Below are positions 35,985 to 47,054 of a stretch of DNA of 64,000 nt, one piece after another. Under the pieces are notes generated by a model. The model was not told where the DNA came from. It saw only the letters and a list, made by a program, of their open reading frames with translations, and ran no database searches. The position numbers were made by a program, and so were the translations under genes. The stretch is from Ruegeria intermedia (GTDB lineage Bacteria > Pseudomonadota > Alphaproteobacteria > Rhodobacterales > Rhodobacteraceae): assembly GCF_900129345.1 (NCBI RefSeq), contig NZ_FQVK01000007.1, positions 91,993 through 155,992 of the forward strand, given 5' to 3'. Positions within the stretch are counted from its first letter, which is position 1. Each line of letters starts with the position of its first letter.

Positions 35985-36060
35985 GAAAGGTACCTGTCTG
36001 CGGGATGGGCGTCATCCCGTATATGGGAACCCGAAATGGGTTGATTGCCGGGTACCTTTC
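35985..36060. promoter_or_regulatory. Inverted-repeat operator upstream of the rep gene
   Basis: Arms GAAAGGTACC (35985-35994) and GGTACCTTTC (36051-36060) are perfect 10-bp inverted copies. Nested between them are CGGGAT/ATCCCG (36001-36006, 36014-36019) and AACCC/GGGTT (36028-36042) palindromes. The arms contain the iteron core GGTACC, so the Rep protein could bind here as a dimer and repress its own transcription. Confidence 0.6.
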
Positions 36061-36098
36061 GTGCAACAGATTCGGTAAACGAGCAGCCAGGCAGAATC

Positions 36099-37373
36099 AT
36101 GCCGGATACAGAATTGGACATGGATCACCTCTCGGGCGCTCTGCGTCGGGAAACCGTGAAAAAAAATGTTGCCGCAATCCACATCAGCGGCAAGCTCACC
36201 TTGTTGCAGCGAAAGTTGTCCAATGTTCTTCTGCTCAATGCTTATGATGCGCTGACCACCGCACAGACCCACACGATCGATGCCCGAACCTTGGCGATGA
36301 TGGTCGGATACAATTCCAACGACTTTGACACGTTGCGTGCCAGCCTTCGCGCATTGGCCGAAACTGTGGCTGAGTGGGACATGCTGGATGAGCAGGGGCG
36401 CCAGGAATGGGGCGTGTCGTCGTTGCTGAGCTTTGCCAAGCTCAAAAACGGGGTGTGCGAATATGCGTATTCCCCGGCATTGGCGCAAAAGCTTTATGAT
36501 CCCAAGATCTATGCGCTGATCAACGTGCACATCCAACGCAATTTCAGTTCGGGCCACGGGTTGGCCTTGTATGAAAACTGCTATCGCTTCGTGCGGACCG
36601 GCTCGACCGGTTGGTGGACACTCGAGGTATTCCGTAAGCTGATGGGGGTGGACGGCAGCGACTATTACACCAGTTTCAAGCATCTGAACGCCAAGATCAT
36701 CAAGCCTGCCGTATCCGAAGTGAACAAAAGTTCGGATATCCTGATCGAACCCGAGTTCCGCAAGAAGGGCCGCAGCGTTACCGACATACGGTTCCTGATC
36801 CAGCGCAACCCTCAGAAAGCAATGTTCGAGATCGACGACAGCGATGGTGTGCGCAATCTTCCTGTTTACAAGACCCTGCGCAAACAGGGGGTCTCGGACC
36901 GGCTGGCGCGGCAGTGGATCTCCGAGCACGGCGAGGAATACGTTCAGCAGAAACTGGACTATGTCAAAGGGCAGGGGGACGTGAAATCCACCGTGGGATA
37001 TCTTTCGGCCGCACTCAAGGAAGATTACAAGGCCCCTGCGAAAGAAGCTCCTGCGCCACCCAGTCCCGAGGCGCTGGCCGCGGCCAAGCAACGAGAAGAA
37101 GAGAAAGCACGCGAGGATCAGGCCTATGCCGCGCGGGCGGCGGAACGTGCCGAACGCGCCCGCAAACTGGCCATCGTCGAAGAACTGGTTTCGCGGCGAA
37201 ACCCAACCCAGCGGGATGCGGACAAGCGCTTGTTCATGTCAACCCTGTCAGATGAATTGGACCGCGAGCACTTCCGGCAGCACGGGTGGCGGTCAGGCCT
37301 GAATGCCAACGCGATCTTTGCCTTCTGGGAGGAGTTGGAGCCCGACGCATTCCAAGCCGACGCCCCCGCCTGA
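36099..37373 (+). CDS. repB: Rep_3-family (RepB-type) plasmid replication initiator
   Basis: A 424-residue initiator. Two winged-helix units typical of Rep_3 proteins cover about 20-235: LQRKLSNVLLLNAYDAL and DARTLAMMVGYNSNDFDTLR in the first, and SSGHGLALYENCYRF and WTLEVFRKLMGVDGSDYYTS in the second. The C-terminal third is a basic, Ala/Glu-rich helix (about 315-375), longer than in small Rep_3 proteins. I start it at the ATG at 36099, downstream of the operator, because the longer frame (TTG at 36045) lies inside the inverted repeat. A perfect candidate parS (37187-37203) lies in its 3' part. Confidence 0.88.
   Translation: MPDTELDMDHLSGALRRETVKKNVAAIHISGKLTLLQRKLSNVLLLNAYDALTTAQTHTIDARTLAMMVGYNSNDFDTLRASLRALAETVAEWDMLDEQGRQEWGVSSLLSFAKLKNGVCEYAYSPALAQKLYDPKIYALINVHIQRNFSSGHGLALYENCYRFVRTGSTGWWTLEVFRKLMGVDGSDYYTSFKHLNAKIIKPAVSEVNKSSDILIEPEFRKKGRSVTDIRFLIQRNPQKAMFEIDDSDGVRNLPVYKTLRKQGVSDRLARQWISEHGEEYVQQKLDYVKGQGDVKSTVGYLSAALKEDYKAPAKEAPAPPSPEALAAAKQREEEKAREDQAYAARAAERAERARKLAIVEELVSRRNPTQRDADKRLFMSTLSDELDREHFRQHGWRSGLNANAIFAFWEELEPDAFQADAPA
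37187..37203. repeat. Candidate parS copy 4 inside the rep gene
   Basis: GGTTTCGCGGCGAAACC has 7-bp arms and a 3-bp centre. It lies in the coding sequence (residues ~LVSRRNP) near the end of the initiator gene. Together with the other three copies it brackets the whole parB-parA-ori-rep module. Confidence 0.6.
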
Positions 37374-37386
37374 GGCGCAGGCGGGG
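37364..37386. terminator. Possible hairpin at the end of repB
   Basis: CCCCGCCTG (37364-37372) pairs with CAGGCGGGG (37378-37386) across a 5-base loop, overlapping the repB stop codon. It lies at the convergent repB/tex junction. There is no T-tract directly after it on the plus strand, so termination strength is doubtful. Confidence 0.35.
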
Positions 37387-37392
37387 TAGGGG

Positions 37393-39699
<2,307 letters not shown>

Positions 39700-39986
39700 C
39701 GGGGCCTCCTTGATCTTGGGTTGGAGAACCGTCTTAGCCAGCACCCGTGCCAAGGGAAAGGCTTGAGCGGGCGCAAAATCCGGGCAATTGCGCGGTTTTG
39801 CGCAAACTGGGTCAAAATGCGCGTTCGGATGTGATTGATCCCGGGCCCCGGGTGATTTAAGGGAAGCCCTGTCAAATCAGAGTCACCCCGGAGCGGAACA
39901 GCATTCACGCTCCTCGCACGCCGCGCCGCACGCGGCACAACTCTCGGATCGCACGCCCCTGAAAGGCTTAAAAAAGGTAAGGGAAC

Positions 39987-42200
39987 ATGGCAGAAAAATC
40001 GAACTTCGACATATTGTATACCATCGTAGACGAAGCGCCGGAGCTGGCCAGTGCCTCGTTCCTGCCCATCATCCGCAAATTCGCCTCGGCCGCGGGCGTC
40101 AGCGTCGGCACCAAGGACATTTCGCTGGCCGGGCGCATCATCGCGGCTTTCCCCGAAAACCTGACCGAAGAGCAGCGTCAGCCCGACGATCTGGCCGCCC
40201 TGGGCGAGCTGGTGAAAACCCCCGAGGCCAACGTGATCAAGCTGCCCAACATCTCGGCCTCGGTGCCGCAGCTGGTCGCTGCCATCAAGGAACTGCAGGG
40301 GCAGGGCTATGACATCCCGAACTATCCCGAGGACCCGAAGACCGACACTGAGAAAGAGATCCGCGCCCGCTATGACGCGATCAAGGGCTCGGCCGTGAAC
40401 CCGGTTCTGCGCGAGGGCAACAGCGACCGCCGCGCCGCCAAGGCGGTCAAGCGCTATGCCCAGCAGCACCCGCATTCGATGGGCGAATGGACGGCCGACA
40501 GCAAGACCAAGGTGTCGTCCATGCCGGGCAATGATTTCTACGGCAACGAGAAATCGGCCACCATCACCGCCGATCAGGCCGGTGACGCGCGGATCGAATT
40601 CGTGGGCCAGGATGGTGGCGTGACCGTTCTGAAAGACGGCTGGACGCTGGAGGAAGGCACCGTTGCCGATGCCACCTTCATGTCGGTCAAGGCGCTGTCG
40701 GAGTTCCTGGATGCCGCGATCGAGGACACCAAGAAAGACGGCACCATGTTCTCGCTGCACCTGAAGGCGACGATGATGAAGGTCTCTGACCCGATCATTT
40801 TCGGCTATGCGGTCAAGGCGTGGCTGGCGCCGGTGTTCGAGAAATACGGCGACCGCATGGCGCAGCTGGGCGTCAACCCGAACTCGGGGCTGGGCGATCT
40901 GCTGGATCGCGTCAAGGACGACGCCGAGATCATGGCCGCGATCGAAGCGGTCAAGGCCGAGCGTCCCTCGATGTACATGGTCGACAGCGACAAGGGCATC
41001 ACCAACCTGCACGTGCCGTCGGACGTGATCATCGACGCTTCGATGCCCGCCGTGATCCGCGCGGGCGGCAAGGGCTGGGATGAAAGCGGCAAGAAGGGCG
41101 ACACCAACTGCGTGATCCCCGACCGCTGCTATGCGCCGGTCTATGACGAGACCATCAATTTCTTCAAAGCCAACGGCGCGCTGAACCCGGCCACCGCCGG
41201 TTCGGTCGCCAATGTGGGCCTGATGGCGCAGAAGGCCGAAGAATACGGCAGCCACCCGACCACCTTCGAAGCGCCCGCCGATGGCACGATCCGCATTGTC
41301 CTGGCCAATGGCGAGGTCCTGCATTCGCATGAGGTCGAAAAGGGCGACATCTGGCGCGCCTGCACCGCCAAGAAGGCCCCGATCGAGAACTGGATCCAGC
41401 TGGCGATGGATCGTCAGCGCCTGACCGGGTCCGAGGCGATTTTCTGGCTGGACGCGAACCGCGCCCATGACGCCGAGCTGATCAAATACGTCAAACCGGC
41501 CCTCGAGGCCGCTGGCGTGGCCGACAAGTTCCTGATCATGGCCCCGCGTGAGGCGACCCGCAAGACGCTGGAAACCATCACCGCCGGCAAGGACAGCATC
41601 GCCATCACCGGCAACGTGCTGCGCGATTATCTGACCGATCTGTTCCCGATCCTCGAACTGGGGACCTCGGCCAAGATGCTGTCGATCGTCAAGCTGATGA
41701 ACGGCGGCGGTCTGTTCGAAACCGGCGCGGGTGGCTCGGCGCCCAAGCACGTGCAGCAGCTGGTCGAGGAAAACCACCTGCGTTGGGACTCGATGGGCGA
41801 ATTCTGCGCGCTGGGGGAATCGCTGAACTTCCTGGCCGACAGCCGCGGCAACGCCAAGGCGGCCGTTCTGGGCGCCGCGGCCGAGGCCGCGACGCAGGGC
41901 GTGCTGGACAACGAGCGCTCGCCCAGCCGCAAGGTCGGCGAGCCGGACAACCGTGACAGCCACTACTGGTTTGCCCGCTATTGGGCCGAGGCGCTGGCCG
42001 CGCAGTCCGACGATGCCGACCTGGCCGCGACGTTCGGGCCGATCGCCAAGGAACTGGCCGAGAAAGAGCCGCAGATCCTGGCCGAACTGGCTGCCGTGCA
42101 GGGCAAGCCGGTGGATCTTGGCGGGTATTACCACCCCGACCGGGCCAAGGTTGCGGCGGTGATGCGCCCCAGCGCCACGCTGAACGCCATCATCGGCTGA
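39987..42200 (+). CDS. icd: NADP-dependent isocitrate dehydrogenase, monomeric type
   Basis: A 737-residue enzyme of the monomeric IDH family. It makes 2-oxoglutarate from isocitrate in the TCA cycle, reducing NADP+. The signature sections are visible: [15 protein letters not shown] (substrate region), [34 protein letters not shown] (in two parts), and [14 protein letters not shown] near the NADP site. The length of 737 is typical. It is divergent from tex with a 230-bp promoter region. A hairpin without U-tract (42209-42234) follows the stop. Confidence 0.92.
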   Translation: MAEKSNFDILYTIVDEAPELASASFLPIIRKFASAAGVSVGTKDISLAGRIIAAFPENLTEEQRQPDDLAALGELVKTPEANVIKLPNISASVPQLVAAIKELQGQGYDIPNYPEDPKTDTEKEIRARYDAIKGSAVNPVLREGNSDRRAAKAVKRYAQQHPHSMGEWTADSKTKVSSMPGNDFYGNEKSATITADQAGDARIEFVGQDGGVTVLKDGWTLEEGTVADATFMSVKALSEFLDAAIEDTKKDGTMFSLHLKATMMKVSDPIIFGYAVKAWLAPVFEKYGDRMAQLGVNPNSGLGDLLDRVKDDAEIMAAIEAVKAERPSMYMVDSDKGITNLHVPSDVIIDASMPAVIRAGGKGWDESGKKGDTNCVIPDRCYAPVYDETINFFKANGALNPATAGSVANVGLMAQKAEEYGSHPTTFEAPADGTIRIVLANGEVLHSHEVEKGDIWRACTAKKAPIENWIQLAMDRQRLTGSEAIFWLDANRAHDAELIKYVKPALEAAGVADKFLIMAPREATRKTLETITAGKDSIAITGNVLRDYLTDLFPILELGTSAKMLSIVKLMNGGGLFETGAGGSAPKHVQQLVEENHLRWDSMGEFCALGESLNFLADSRGNAKAAVLGAAAEAATQGVLDNERSPSRKVGEPDNRDSHYWFARYWAEALAAQSDDADLAATFGPIAKELAEKEPQILAELAAVQGKPVDLGGYYHPDRAKVAAVMRPSATLNAIIG

Positions 42201-42208
42201 GAAACGGA

Positions 42209-42234
42209 CAGGCCCGCGCCGTCGCGCGGGCCTG
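42209..42234 (+). terminator. Stem-loop downstream of icd
   Basis: CAGGCCCGCG (42209-42218) and CGCGGGCCTG (42225-42234) form a perfect 10-bp stem with a 6-base loop. It begins 8 bp after the icd stop. It lacks a following T-run, so it may protect the mRNA end, with real termination at the bidirectional hairpin at 42471-42503. Confidence 0.45.
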
Positions 42235-42470
42235 CGACCCGGATGCCTGACCGACGGCGTCGTGGGCAAACGCCACCAATTGCGCGGACAAATTCTTCGG
42301 GGGAAACGCGCCGTCCGGCAACCCGGCAGAGTATTCCAACCAAATTTCGTTGAATTGACCGAGATTCTACGGGATTCCCCCAATATCCAGCCGCACTGTG
42401 CGGGGCTATCCTCCAATTAACCTCGGACAAATACCGGTGAGGCCCTTTCGGGGCTGCACCACTCACTCAG

Positions 42471-42503
42471 AAAACGGCCAGCATTTGGGGTGCTGGCCGT
42501 TTT
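42471..42503. terminator. Strong bidirectional terminator between icd and the LysM/solute-binding genes
   Basis: AAAACGGCCAGCA (42471-42483) and TGCTGGCCGTTTT (42491-42503) form a perfect 13-bp stem with a 7-base loop. A-tract and T-tract lie on both sides, so it ends transcription from either direction. It separates plus-strand icd from the minus-strand array. Confidence 0.75.
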
Positions 42504-42535
42504 CCTTGTGGATGTGGCCTGTTACGGGCGCCGAC

Positions 42536-42564
42536 AAAAAAAGGGCCGGTCGCAAAACCGGCCC
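42536..42564 (-). terminator. Rho-independent terminator of the kinase/GTPase array (minus strand)
   Basis: On the minus strand GGGCCGGT (complement of 42557-42564) pairs with ACCGGCCC (complement of 42543-42550), followed directly by seven T residues (42536-42542 in complement). It lies 25 bp after the stop of the last LysM/solute-binding gene, so it marks the end of the array. Confidence 0.85.
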
Positions 42565-42588
42565 CAGGACTTTCGCGCAACCGAGGGA

Positions 42589-43695
42589 TCAGTTCGACGC
42601 GGCGTTCATCTTTTCGTTGTGCTCGCGCAGGGTGTCCGAAACGATGTCGTACCATTCGCCCGACTCGCGCATTTCATTCAGGCCCTTGTTCAGCATCGCG
42701 ATGTACTGCTTGCCGAACGGATTGCTGCGATGCGCGATGATGCGCTGGCTGGCAATGGTGTTCACGAAGGGGTTTTCCACGATGTCCTTCGGTGTCAGGC
42801 CCATTTCGCTCATGGCATCCGCTGCCAGCTGCACCTCGAAGGATGCAACGTCGGCGGTACCGGTCAGAACGGCGTCGAGGCACTCAGCGGCGCTGATCGG
42901 GCGGACCATTGTGATGTTCGGCTCGAAAACACCCTGTTCTTCGAGGTCATGGGTGAACCAGGCATCCATCCGGCACAGACGCGCGCCTTTGAAGTCTTCG
43001 AACGAACGGGCCTCGGCGTATTTGCTGTCGGGCAGGGTGTAGAACCCGATAACCACGTCATATACGCTGACGGTCGAGTCAAAATCGTTGCAGCGGCGGG
43101 TTGTTTCCGCCGACCATTCGTAGCTGCGGTTCGAGCAATCCGGGATGTACCAGCCAAGACCTACGTCGAACGCGCCCAGCGGCAGCAGCGTGTCCAAGTG
43201 CGAACCCCAGTCGTTCACGAAGCTCACCGAATGCTCGCGGTTGTTGCCGCCACGGCTGAGCGCGGTCGAGGCAAGACGCACCAGAAGGCCACCGCCCGAC
43301 AGGCCCTCGTCGGAGAAGGGTGCATAGTTGCCGCCGGCAAGAATCTTGACGGGCGGTTCATAGACGTTCGACGCCTTGTTGTTCGCGTTGCGGGCTTCTG
43401 CGGCGGCGATCAGGTCCTGTGCGCTTAGGCCGTTGGGCAGGCTGCCGTCCTCACAGGGCAGGGCCAGCACCAGGCCCGGCTCGAGGTTCGAGGGGTTCGA
43501 GATGATGTTGCGGTTTGCGTTGAAGATCGGCTGGTAGTTCGACGTGCCGTAAGCCGCGATCGAGATGGTTGCCAGCGTGTCGCCATCCTGAACCGTATAG
43601 TTCGAGCAGGCCTCTTGCGCGGCGGCGGCGCCGGCGCTCAGGGCGGTAATTGCGGTGGCCGCAACCACCAGTTTCTTCAGATTGATTTCAAACAT
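42589..43695 (-). CDS. LysM plus solute-binding (SBP_bac_3-like) periplasmic protein, paralogue 2
   Basis: A 368-residue exported protein. A signal peptide spans about 1-26 (LVVAATAITALSAGAAAA-Q). A LysM-like domain spans about 28-80 (YTVQDGDTLATISIAAYG, then a PGLVLALPC ending). An SBP_bac_3-like domain spans about 118-368 (ILAGGNYAPFSDEGL, LCRMDAWFTHDLEEQG, QLAADAMSEMGLTP). I start it at the ATG at 43695 because GGAGG lies at the right distance there; the GTG two codons earlier is too close. It is the last gene of the array and a paralogue of 43741-45003 without the coiled-coil linker. Its ligand is unknown. Confidence 0.8.
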   Translation of the reverse strand: MFEINLKKLVVAATAITALSAGAAAAQEACSNYTVQDGDTLATISIAAYGTSNYQPIFNANRNIISNPSNLEPGLVLALPCEDGSLPNGLSAQDLIAAAEARNANNKASNVYEPPVKILAGGNYAPFSDEGLSGGGLLVRLASTALSRGGNNREHSVSFVNDWGSHLDTLLPLGAFDVGLGWYIPDCSNRSYEWSAETTRRCNDFDSTVSVYDVVIGFYTLPDSKYAEARSFEDFKGARLCRMDAWFTHDLEEQGVFEPNITMVRPISAAECLDAVLTGTADVASFEVQLAADAMSEMGLTPKDIVENPFVNTIASQRIIAHRSNPFGKQYIAMLNKGLNEMRESGEWYDIVSDTLREHNEKMNAASN

Positions 43696-43740
43696 GTCCA
43701 CTTCCTCCAGACTTTTGTTTTGCCGGGCCTTTTCGGCGCC

Positions 43741-45003
43741 TTATCCGTTTTCCATTTGGTACCGCAGGGCTTCGGACACGATGTCGCGCCATTCGCCCGA
43801 TTGCTGCATGATCGCCAGACCCTGATTTAGCGTCTCGAGGATCGCTTCCCCATCCGGGTTGTCCTTGTGGGTCATGACATTGAGCGGCTTGATCGCCGCA
43901 AGGTTGGGGTTCTCGATGAGCTGATGCTCGTAGCCCAGCCGCTTGATCGCTTCGACGGCCAGGTGCGCCTCGATGGCCACGATGTCGGCGCGGCCGTCCA
44001 TGGCGGCGTGGAAACAGTCGTCCGGGTCGACCGGGCGCATCAGGGTGATCGCGGGCTCATACAGGCCCACCGCATCCATGTGCGAGGTCGACCAGCCTTC
44101 GGGCCGGCAGATCGTTGCACCCGCGAAATCGGCATAGCTGAGCGTGGTCTCGTAGCCCGAGCCATCCTTGGCAAAGAACGTATCGACCACCTCGTAGAAC
44201 GGGTTCGAGAAGTTGTAGGTTTCGCACCGGTTCCGGTCGCTTTCCGACAGGGCTTCGGCCTCTTCGCAGTTGGGGCGCGACCAGGGGAAGGTGGCGTCGA
44301 AGGCCAGGGTCGGCATCAGCAGGTCCAGATGCGAAGACCAGTCGTTGACGAACTGGATCTTGTAGGCCTGTTCGGGCGCGGCCCGCAGAAACGCGGTTTC
44401 GACCAGATGCGTGTACAGCCCGCGATGGGGCAGCGATTCGTCGGTGAAGGGCGCATAGTTGCCGCCGGTGATCAGCAGCAGCTGACGGTCACGGATGGCC
44501 GGGCGCTCGGCCGTGCCGGCGTCGCGGATCAGTGCGGCGGCCTCGGCGCGGGCGGCTTCGATCTCTTGTTTCGCGGCCGCTTTGGCGGCAATCACCGCCT
44601 CTTCGCTGGCCTTTTTGGCTTCGGCCTCGGCGGCGGCGACGCGGGCCTCGGCCTCGGCGATGGCCTTGGCGGCGCGCTCTTCGGCGGCCTTGACCAGTTC
44701 GGCGGCCATCTCGGCGGCCATGCGCTCGGCCTCGGTCTCGGGCTGGGGTGCGGCCCGGCCGACATCTTCGAGACAGGGCATCTTGAGAATGTCGCCCACG
44801 CGGATGATGTTCGGATTCGATCCGATCACCTCGCGGTTGGCGTCATAGATGATGCGGAAGTCTTCGGTCGCATAGACTTCGATGGCCAGTGCCCGCAGGC
44901 TGTCGCCGCGCTGGATCTCGTAGTCCGAGCAGGCCTGTTGCGCCGAGGCTGCTCCGGCGGCTGCCGCAAGGGCCAGGCTGGATATGAGGAGTGTCTTTTT
45001 CAT
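43741..45003 (-). CDS. LysM plus coiled coil plus solute-binding periplasmic protein, paralogue 1
   Basis: A 420-residue exported protein with a signal peptide (about 1-21). A LysM-like domain (about 24-78, YEIQRGDSLRALAIEVYA) would bind cell-wall glycan. A long Ala/Glu-rich coiled-coil linker follows (about 87-165). The SBP_bac_3-like ligand-binding domain (about 170-415) begins ITGGNYAPFTDESL. Six cysteines occur in paired positions (CEEAE/NRCETY, TICRPEG/DDCFHAA). It is neither a lipoprotein nor followed by a permease, so it is not an ordinary transporter subunit. The context suggests a sensor or wall-tethered receptor for the adjacent kinase system. Confidence 0.8.
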   Translation of the reverse strand: MKKTLLISSLALAAAAGAASAQQACSDYEIQRGDSLRALAIEVYATEDFRIIYDANREVIGSNPNIIRVGDILKMPCLEDVGRAAPQPETEAERMAAEMAAELVKAAEERAAKAIAEAEARVAAAEAEAKKASEEAVIAAKAAAKQEIEAARAEAAALIRDAGTAERPAIRDRQLLLITGGNYAPFTDESLPHRGLYTHLVETAFLRAAPEQAYKIQFVNDWSSHLDLLMPTLAFDATFPWSRPNCEEAEALSESDRNRCETYNFSNPFYEVVDTFFAKDGSGYETTLSYADFAGATICRPEGWSTSHMDAVGLYEPAITLMRPVDPDDCFHAAMDGRADIVAIEAHLAVEAIKRLGYEHQLIENPNLAAIKPLNVMTHKDNPDGEAILETLNQGLAIMQQSGEWRDIVSEALRYQMENG

Positions 45004-45025
45004 GGGTCCTGTTGGGTTGCTCTTG

Positions 45026-45811
45026 TTATTGTCCGGTCGCTTTCACGACGGCGATCGAAATGTTGTCCTGGTCGGGGTCGGCCTTGGCGATCAGGGCCTG
45101 CAGCAGGCTGTCGGCGATGTCCTGTGAAGGCGCGTCGGCGTTGTCTTGCAGGGTCGCGCGGATTTCGTCGTCGGTCAGGTATTGCAGCCCGTCGCTGCCC
45201 AGAACCACGATATCCCTGGGGCCCAGTTCCAGCGCCTGTTCGGGGCAGTCCACCTTGGGAATCGCCGCGCCCATGATGACCGAGGTCAGCTGGTTGCGGT
45301 CGGGGTGGTCACGGCCCTCGGCTTCGGTCAGATGCCCCTGTGCGATGCGGGCGTCGATTTCGGGGGCCATCGAATGATCTTCGTTGATCTGGGTCAGCAC
45401 GCCGTCCCGGAACAGGTACAGGGGGCTGTCGCCGATCGAAATCCAGAACAGCCGGTTGCGCAGCAGCAGAACGCCCAGAAGGGTCGACCCCATGTTGAAG
45501 CCCGCCGGCTGCTCTTCGCCATAGCCCGCCACCGCTGCATTGGCCTGCATGGCAGCCAGGGGCAGGGCGTCCAGCAATTCGCTTTCGGTCGGGTCGTGAC
45601 TGTCCAGAACAGCATCCAGAACCGAACGCCAGGCCTTGATCACCAGGTCAGAGGCGACCTCGCCGGCCGCGTGACCGCCCATACCGTCGGCCACCACCAC
45701 GTAACCGGCATTGGCCGCGTCGAAGACACGTGCCGCGATCGCGTCCTCCTGCGAGTCGCGCCGGCCCTGATCCAGGATCAGCGCAATGTCATATGACGGT
45801 GTCGCCAGCAT
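45026..45811 (-). CDS. PP2C-type serine/threonine protein phosphatase
   Basis: A 261-residue cytoplasmic phosphatase. The metal-binding residues of PP2C/PppA are present: DQGRRDSQEDA (about 14-24), VADGMGGHAAGE (about 40-51, Asp42), ISIGDSPLYLFRDG, VVLGSDGLQYL and DPDQDNISIAVV near the C-terminus. The length matches stand-alone PppA/Stp enzymes. Its ATG lies 3 bp after the FHA stop, so the pair is co-translated. It most likely removes phosphates placed by the kinase at 47055-49202. Confidence 0.92.
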   Translation of the reverse strand: MLATPSYDIALILDQGRRDSQEDAIAARVFDAANAGYVVVADGMGGHAAGEVASDLVIKAWRSVLDAVLDSHDPTESELLDALPLAAMQANAAVAGYGEEQPAGFNMGSTLLGVLLLRNRLFWISIGDSPLYLFRDGVLTQINEDHSMAPEIDARIAQGHLTEAEGRDHPDRNQLTSVIMGAAIPKVDCPEQALELGPRDIVVLGSDGLQYLTDDEIRATLQDNADAPSQDIADSLLQALIAKADPDQDNISIAVVKATGQ

Positions 45812-45814
45812 TCG

Positions 45815-46852
45815 TTATGCGTCCCGCCAGTCGAAGTTTTCGTCGCAGAAGGCGACGAAGCGCAGGGACGTTTCGCTGATGCGGATCAGGTCGCCGCTGG
45901 CCAGCGGAACGGTGCTGAGAACCGGCTTGCCGTTCAGGCGCACCAGGTTGGCCTTGCCGCCATGGCCCATATAACATTTCCGGTCTTCCGGATCATAGGC
46001 GATGAACGCATGGTTCGACCGCGAAATGCCCGTGTCGCCGAAATCGAGCTGGATCGCCTGATCGTCGTTGCGGCCGATCTGCATCAGGCCTTCTTTCAGG
46101 GCGATGCTGGAGCCACGGCCGGGGCCGCCGGTAACCACCAGCCAGCCAACCGGGAAGGTCTCGGCAGTGGTCTCGGCCTTGCGGATCGGTTCGGCGGTTT
46201 CGATCAGATCCTGAACATGGGTGTCCGGCCGCTCGAAGCCCAGGAAGGTGGTCTTGACCCGCGCGCGGCGGTCTTGCTGTGCTGCTTCGGGTGCCGCAGC
46301 CATGGCCGCGGTTGCGGTGGGCGCGATCGTGGCAGGCTCGGGCGCAGCGACGGGCGGTTCGGGGGAGGTTTCCAGCGCGGCCGCCTCAGGTTCGGGTGTC
46401 TCGGCCGTTTCGGCAACCGCTTCGGGCGTGCCGTCTTGTACGACCGGCGCCGCCTCGGGCAGAGCGACGGTTTCCGTTTCGGGTTCAGCCGCCGGTTCCG
46501 GCTCGGGCTGAGCCAAGCGCAGCGTCACGACCTGCTCGGATTCGGGTTCCGGCGCTTCGGACTGCGCCGGGGCTTCCTCGGCCGCCTCGGCGACCTGCTC
46601 TTCCTCGTCGTCAAACTCGGGCATTTTGTCCTCGGGGAGCAGCTCGTCGCTCTCCTCGAAGCCTTCGGTGTTCAGGTCGCCGCCACCCAGAGCCTGCCGA
46701 AGCGCGTTGAAATCCGCGATCGGCTGAGGTTTCTCGTCGGGCGCAGCCTCGGGTTCTGGCTGCGTGGCTTCGACCGGATCGGTGGCCTCGGCTTCCTTGG
46801 TCTTGCCGGCACCTTCGAGAAGCCGGCTGAGGGGGCTTTTGTATTTGAACAT
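45815..46852 (-). CDS. FHA-domain protein with acidic, Ala/Pro/Glu-rich N-terminal region
   Basis: A 345-residue cytoplasmic protein. The C-terminal FHA domain (about 236-345) has the GR pair in MQIGRNDDQAIQL (about 258-270) and ISRSNHAFIAYDP (about 276-288), the residues that recognise phosphothreonine. It is preceded by a roughly 210-residue acidic tail-like region (EPEPEAE units), which should be flexible. The N-terminal MFKYKSPLSRLLEG is a candidate phosphorylation or docking segment. I start it at the ATG at 46852, omitting an upstream non-homologous extension. It is the phospho-reader between kinase and phosphatase. Confidence 0.88.
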   Translation of the reverse strand: MFKYKSPLSRLLEGAGKTKEAEATDPVEATQPEPEAAPDEKPQPIADFNALRQALGGGDLNTEGFEESDELLPEDKMPEFDDEEEQVAEAAEEAPAQSEAPEPESEQVVTLRLAQPEPEPAAEPETETVALPEAAPVVQDGTPEAVAETAETPEPEAAALETSPEPPVAAPEPATIAPTATAAMAAAPEAAQQDRRARVKTTFLGFERPDTHVQDLIETAEPIRKAETTAETFPVGWLVVTGGPGRGSSIALKEGLMQIGRNDDQAIQLDFGDTGISRSNHAFIAYDPEDRKCYMGHGGKANLVRLNGKPVLSTVPLASGDLIRISETSLRFVAFCDENFDWRDA

Positions 46853-46990
46853 GGTGTCGACACCTTTTGACTTCTTGCACGGACCGGATGAATCCGTGGG
46901 GCTGCGAAAAAACCTCTGCGCAGGGGCAGGGCACTGATGATCGGGGAAACCAGGCAACTTTTACGTTCCGCGACGGGCCGGATCCCGTCA

Positions 46991-47013
46991 GGGTGGCGAA
47001 ACCGGGGCCACCC
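46991..47013. other. Stem-loop in the kinase-FHA gap
   Basis: GGGTGGC (46991-46997) and GCCACCC (47007-47013) form a 7-bp stem with a 9-base loop in the 202-bp gap between kinase stop and FHA start. It is not followed by a T-run on the minus strand. It may be an mRNA-processing or attenuating element. No promoter was resolved. Confidence 0.3.
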
Positions 47014-47054
47014 TCAGCCAAACACGCTGGCGGGTTCGGGACTTGTCGGTCAGG

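Larger units (their letters stand above)
35641..36060 (+). other. Origin of replication (oriV) with AT-rich zone, iterons, DnaA box and operator
   Basis: The gap between parA and the initiator gene has the parts of an iteron origin in order. An AT-rich stretch (about 35651-35755) could be the unwinding element. Then come 22-bp directly repeated iterons (35769-35856, with a weak fifth to 35878), a perfect DnaA box TGTGGATAA (35960-35968), and an inverted repeat GAAAGGTACC/GGTACCTTTC (35985-35994 and 36051-36060) just before the rep gene. The last shares GGTACC with iteron 4, as in Rep_3 plasmids where the initiator represses its own gene. Function is inferred from architecture. Confidence 0.8.
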
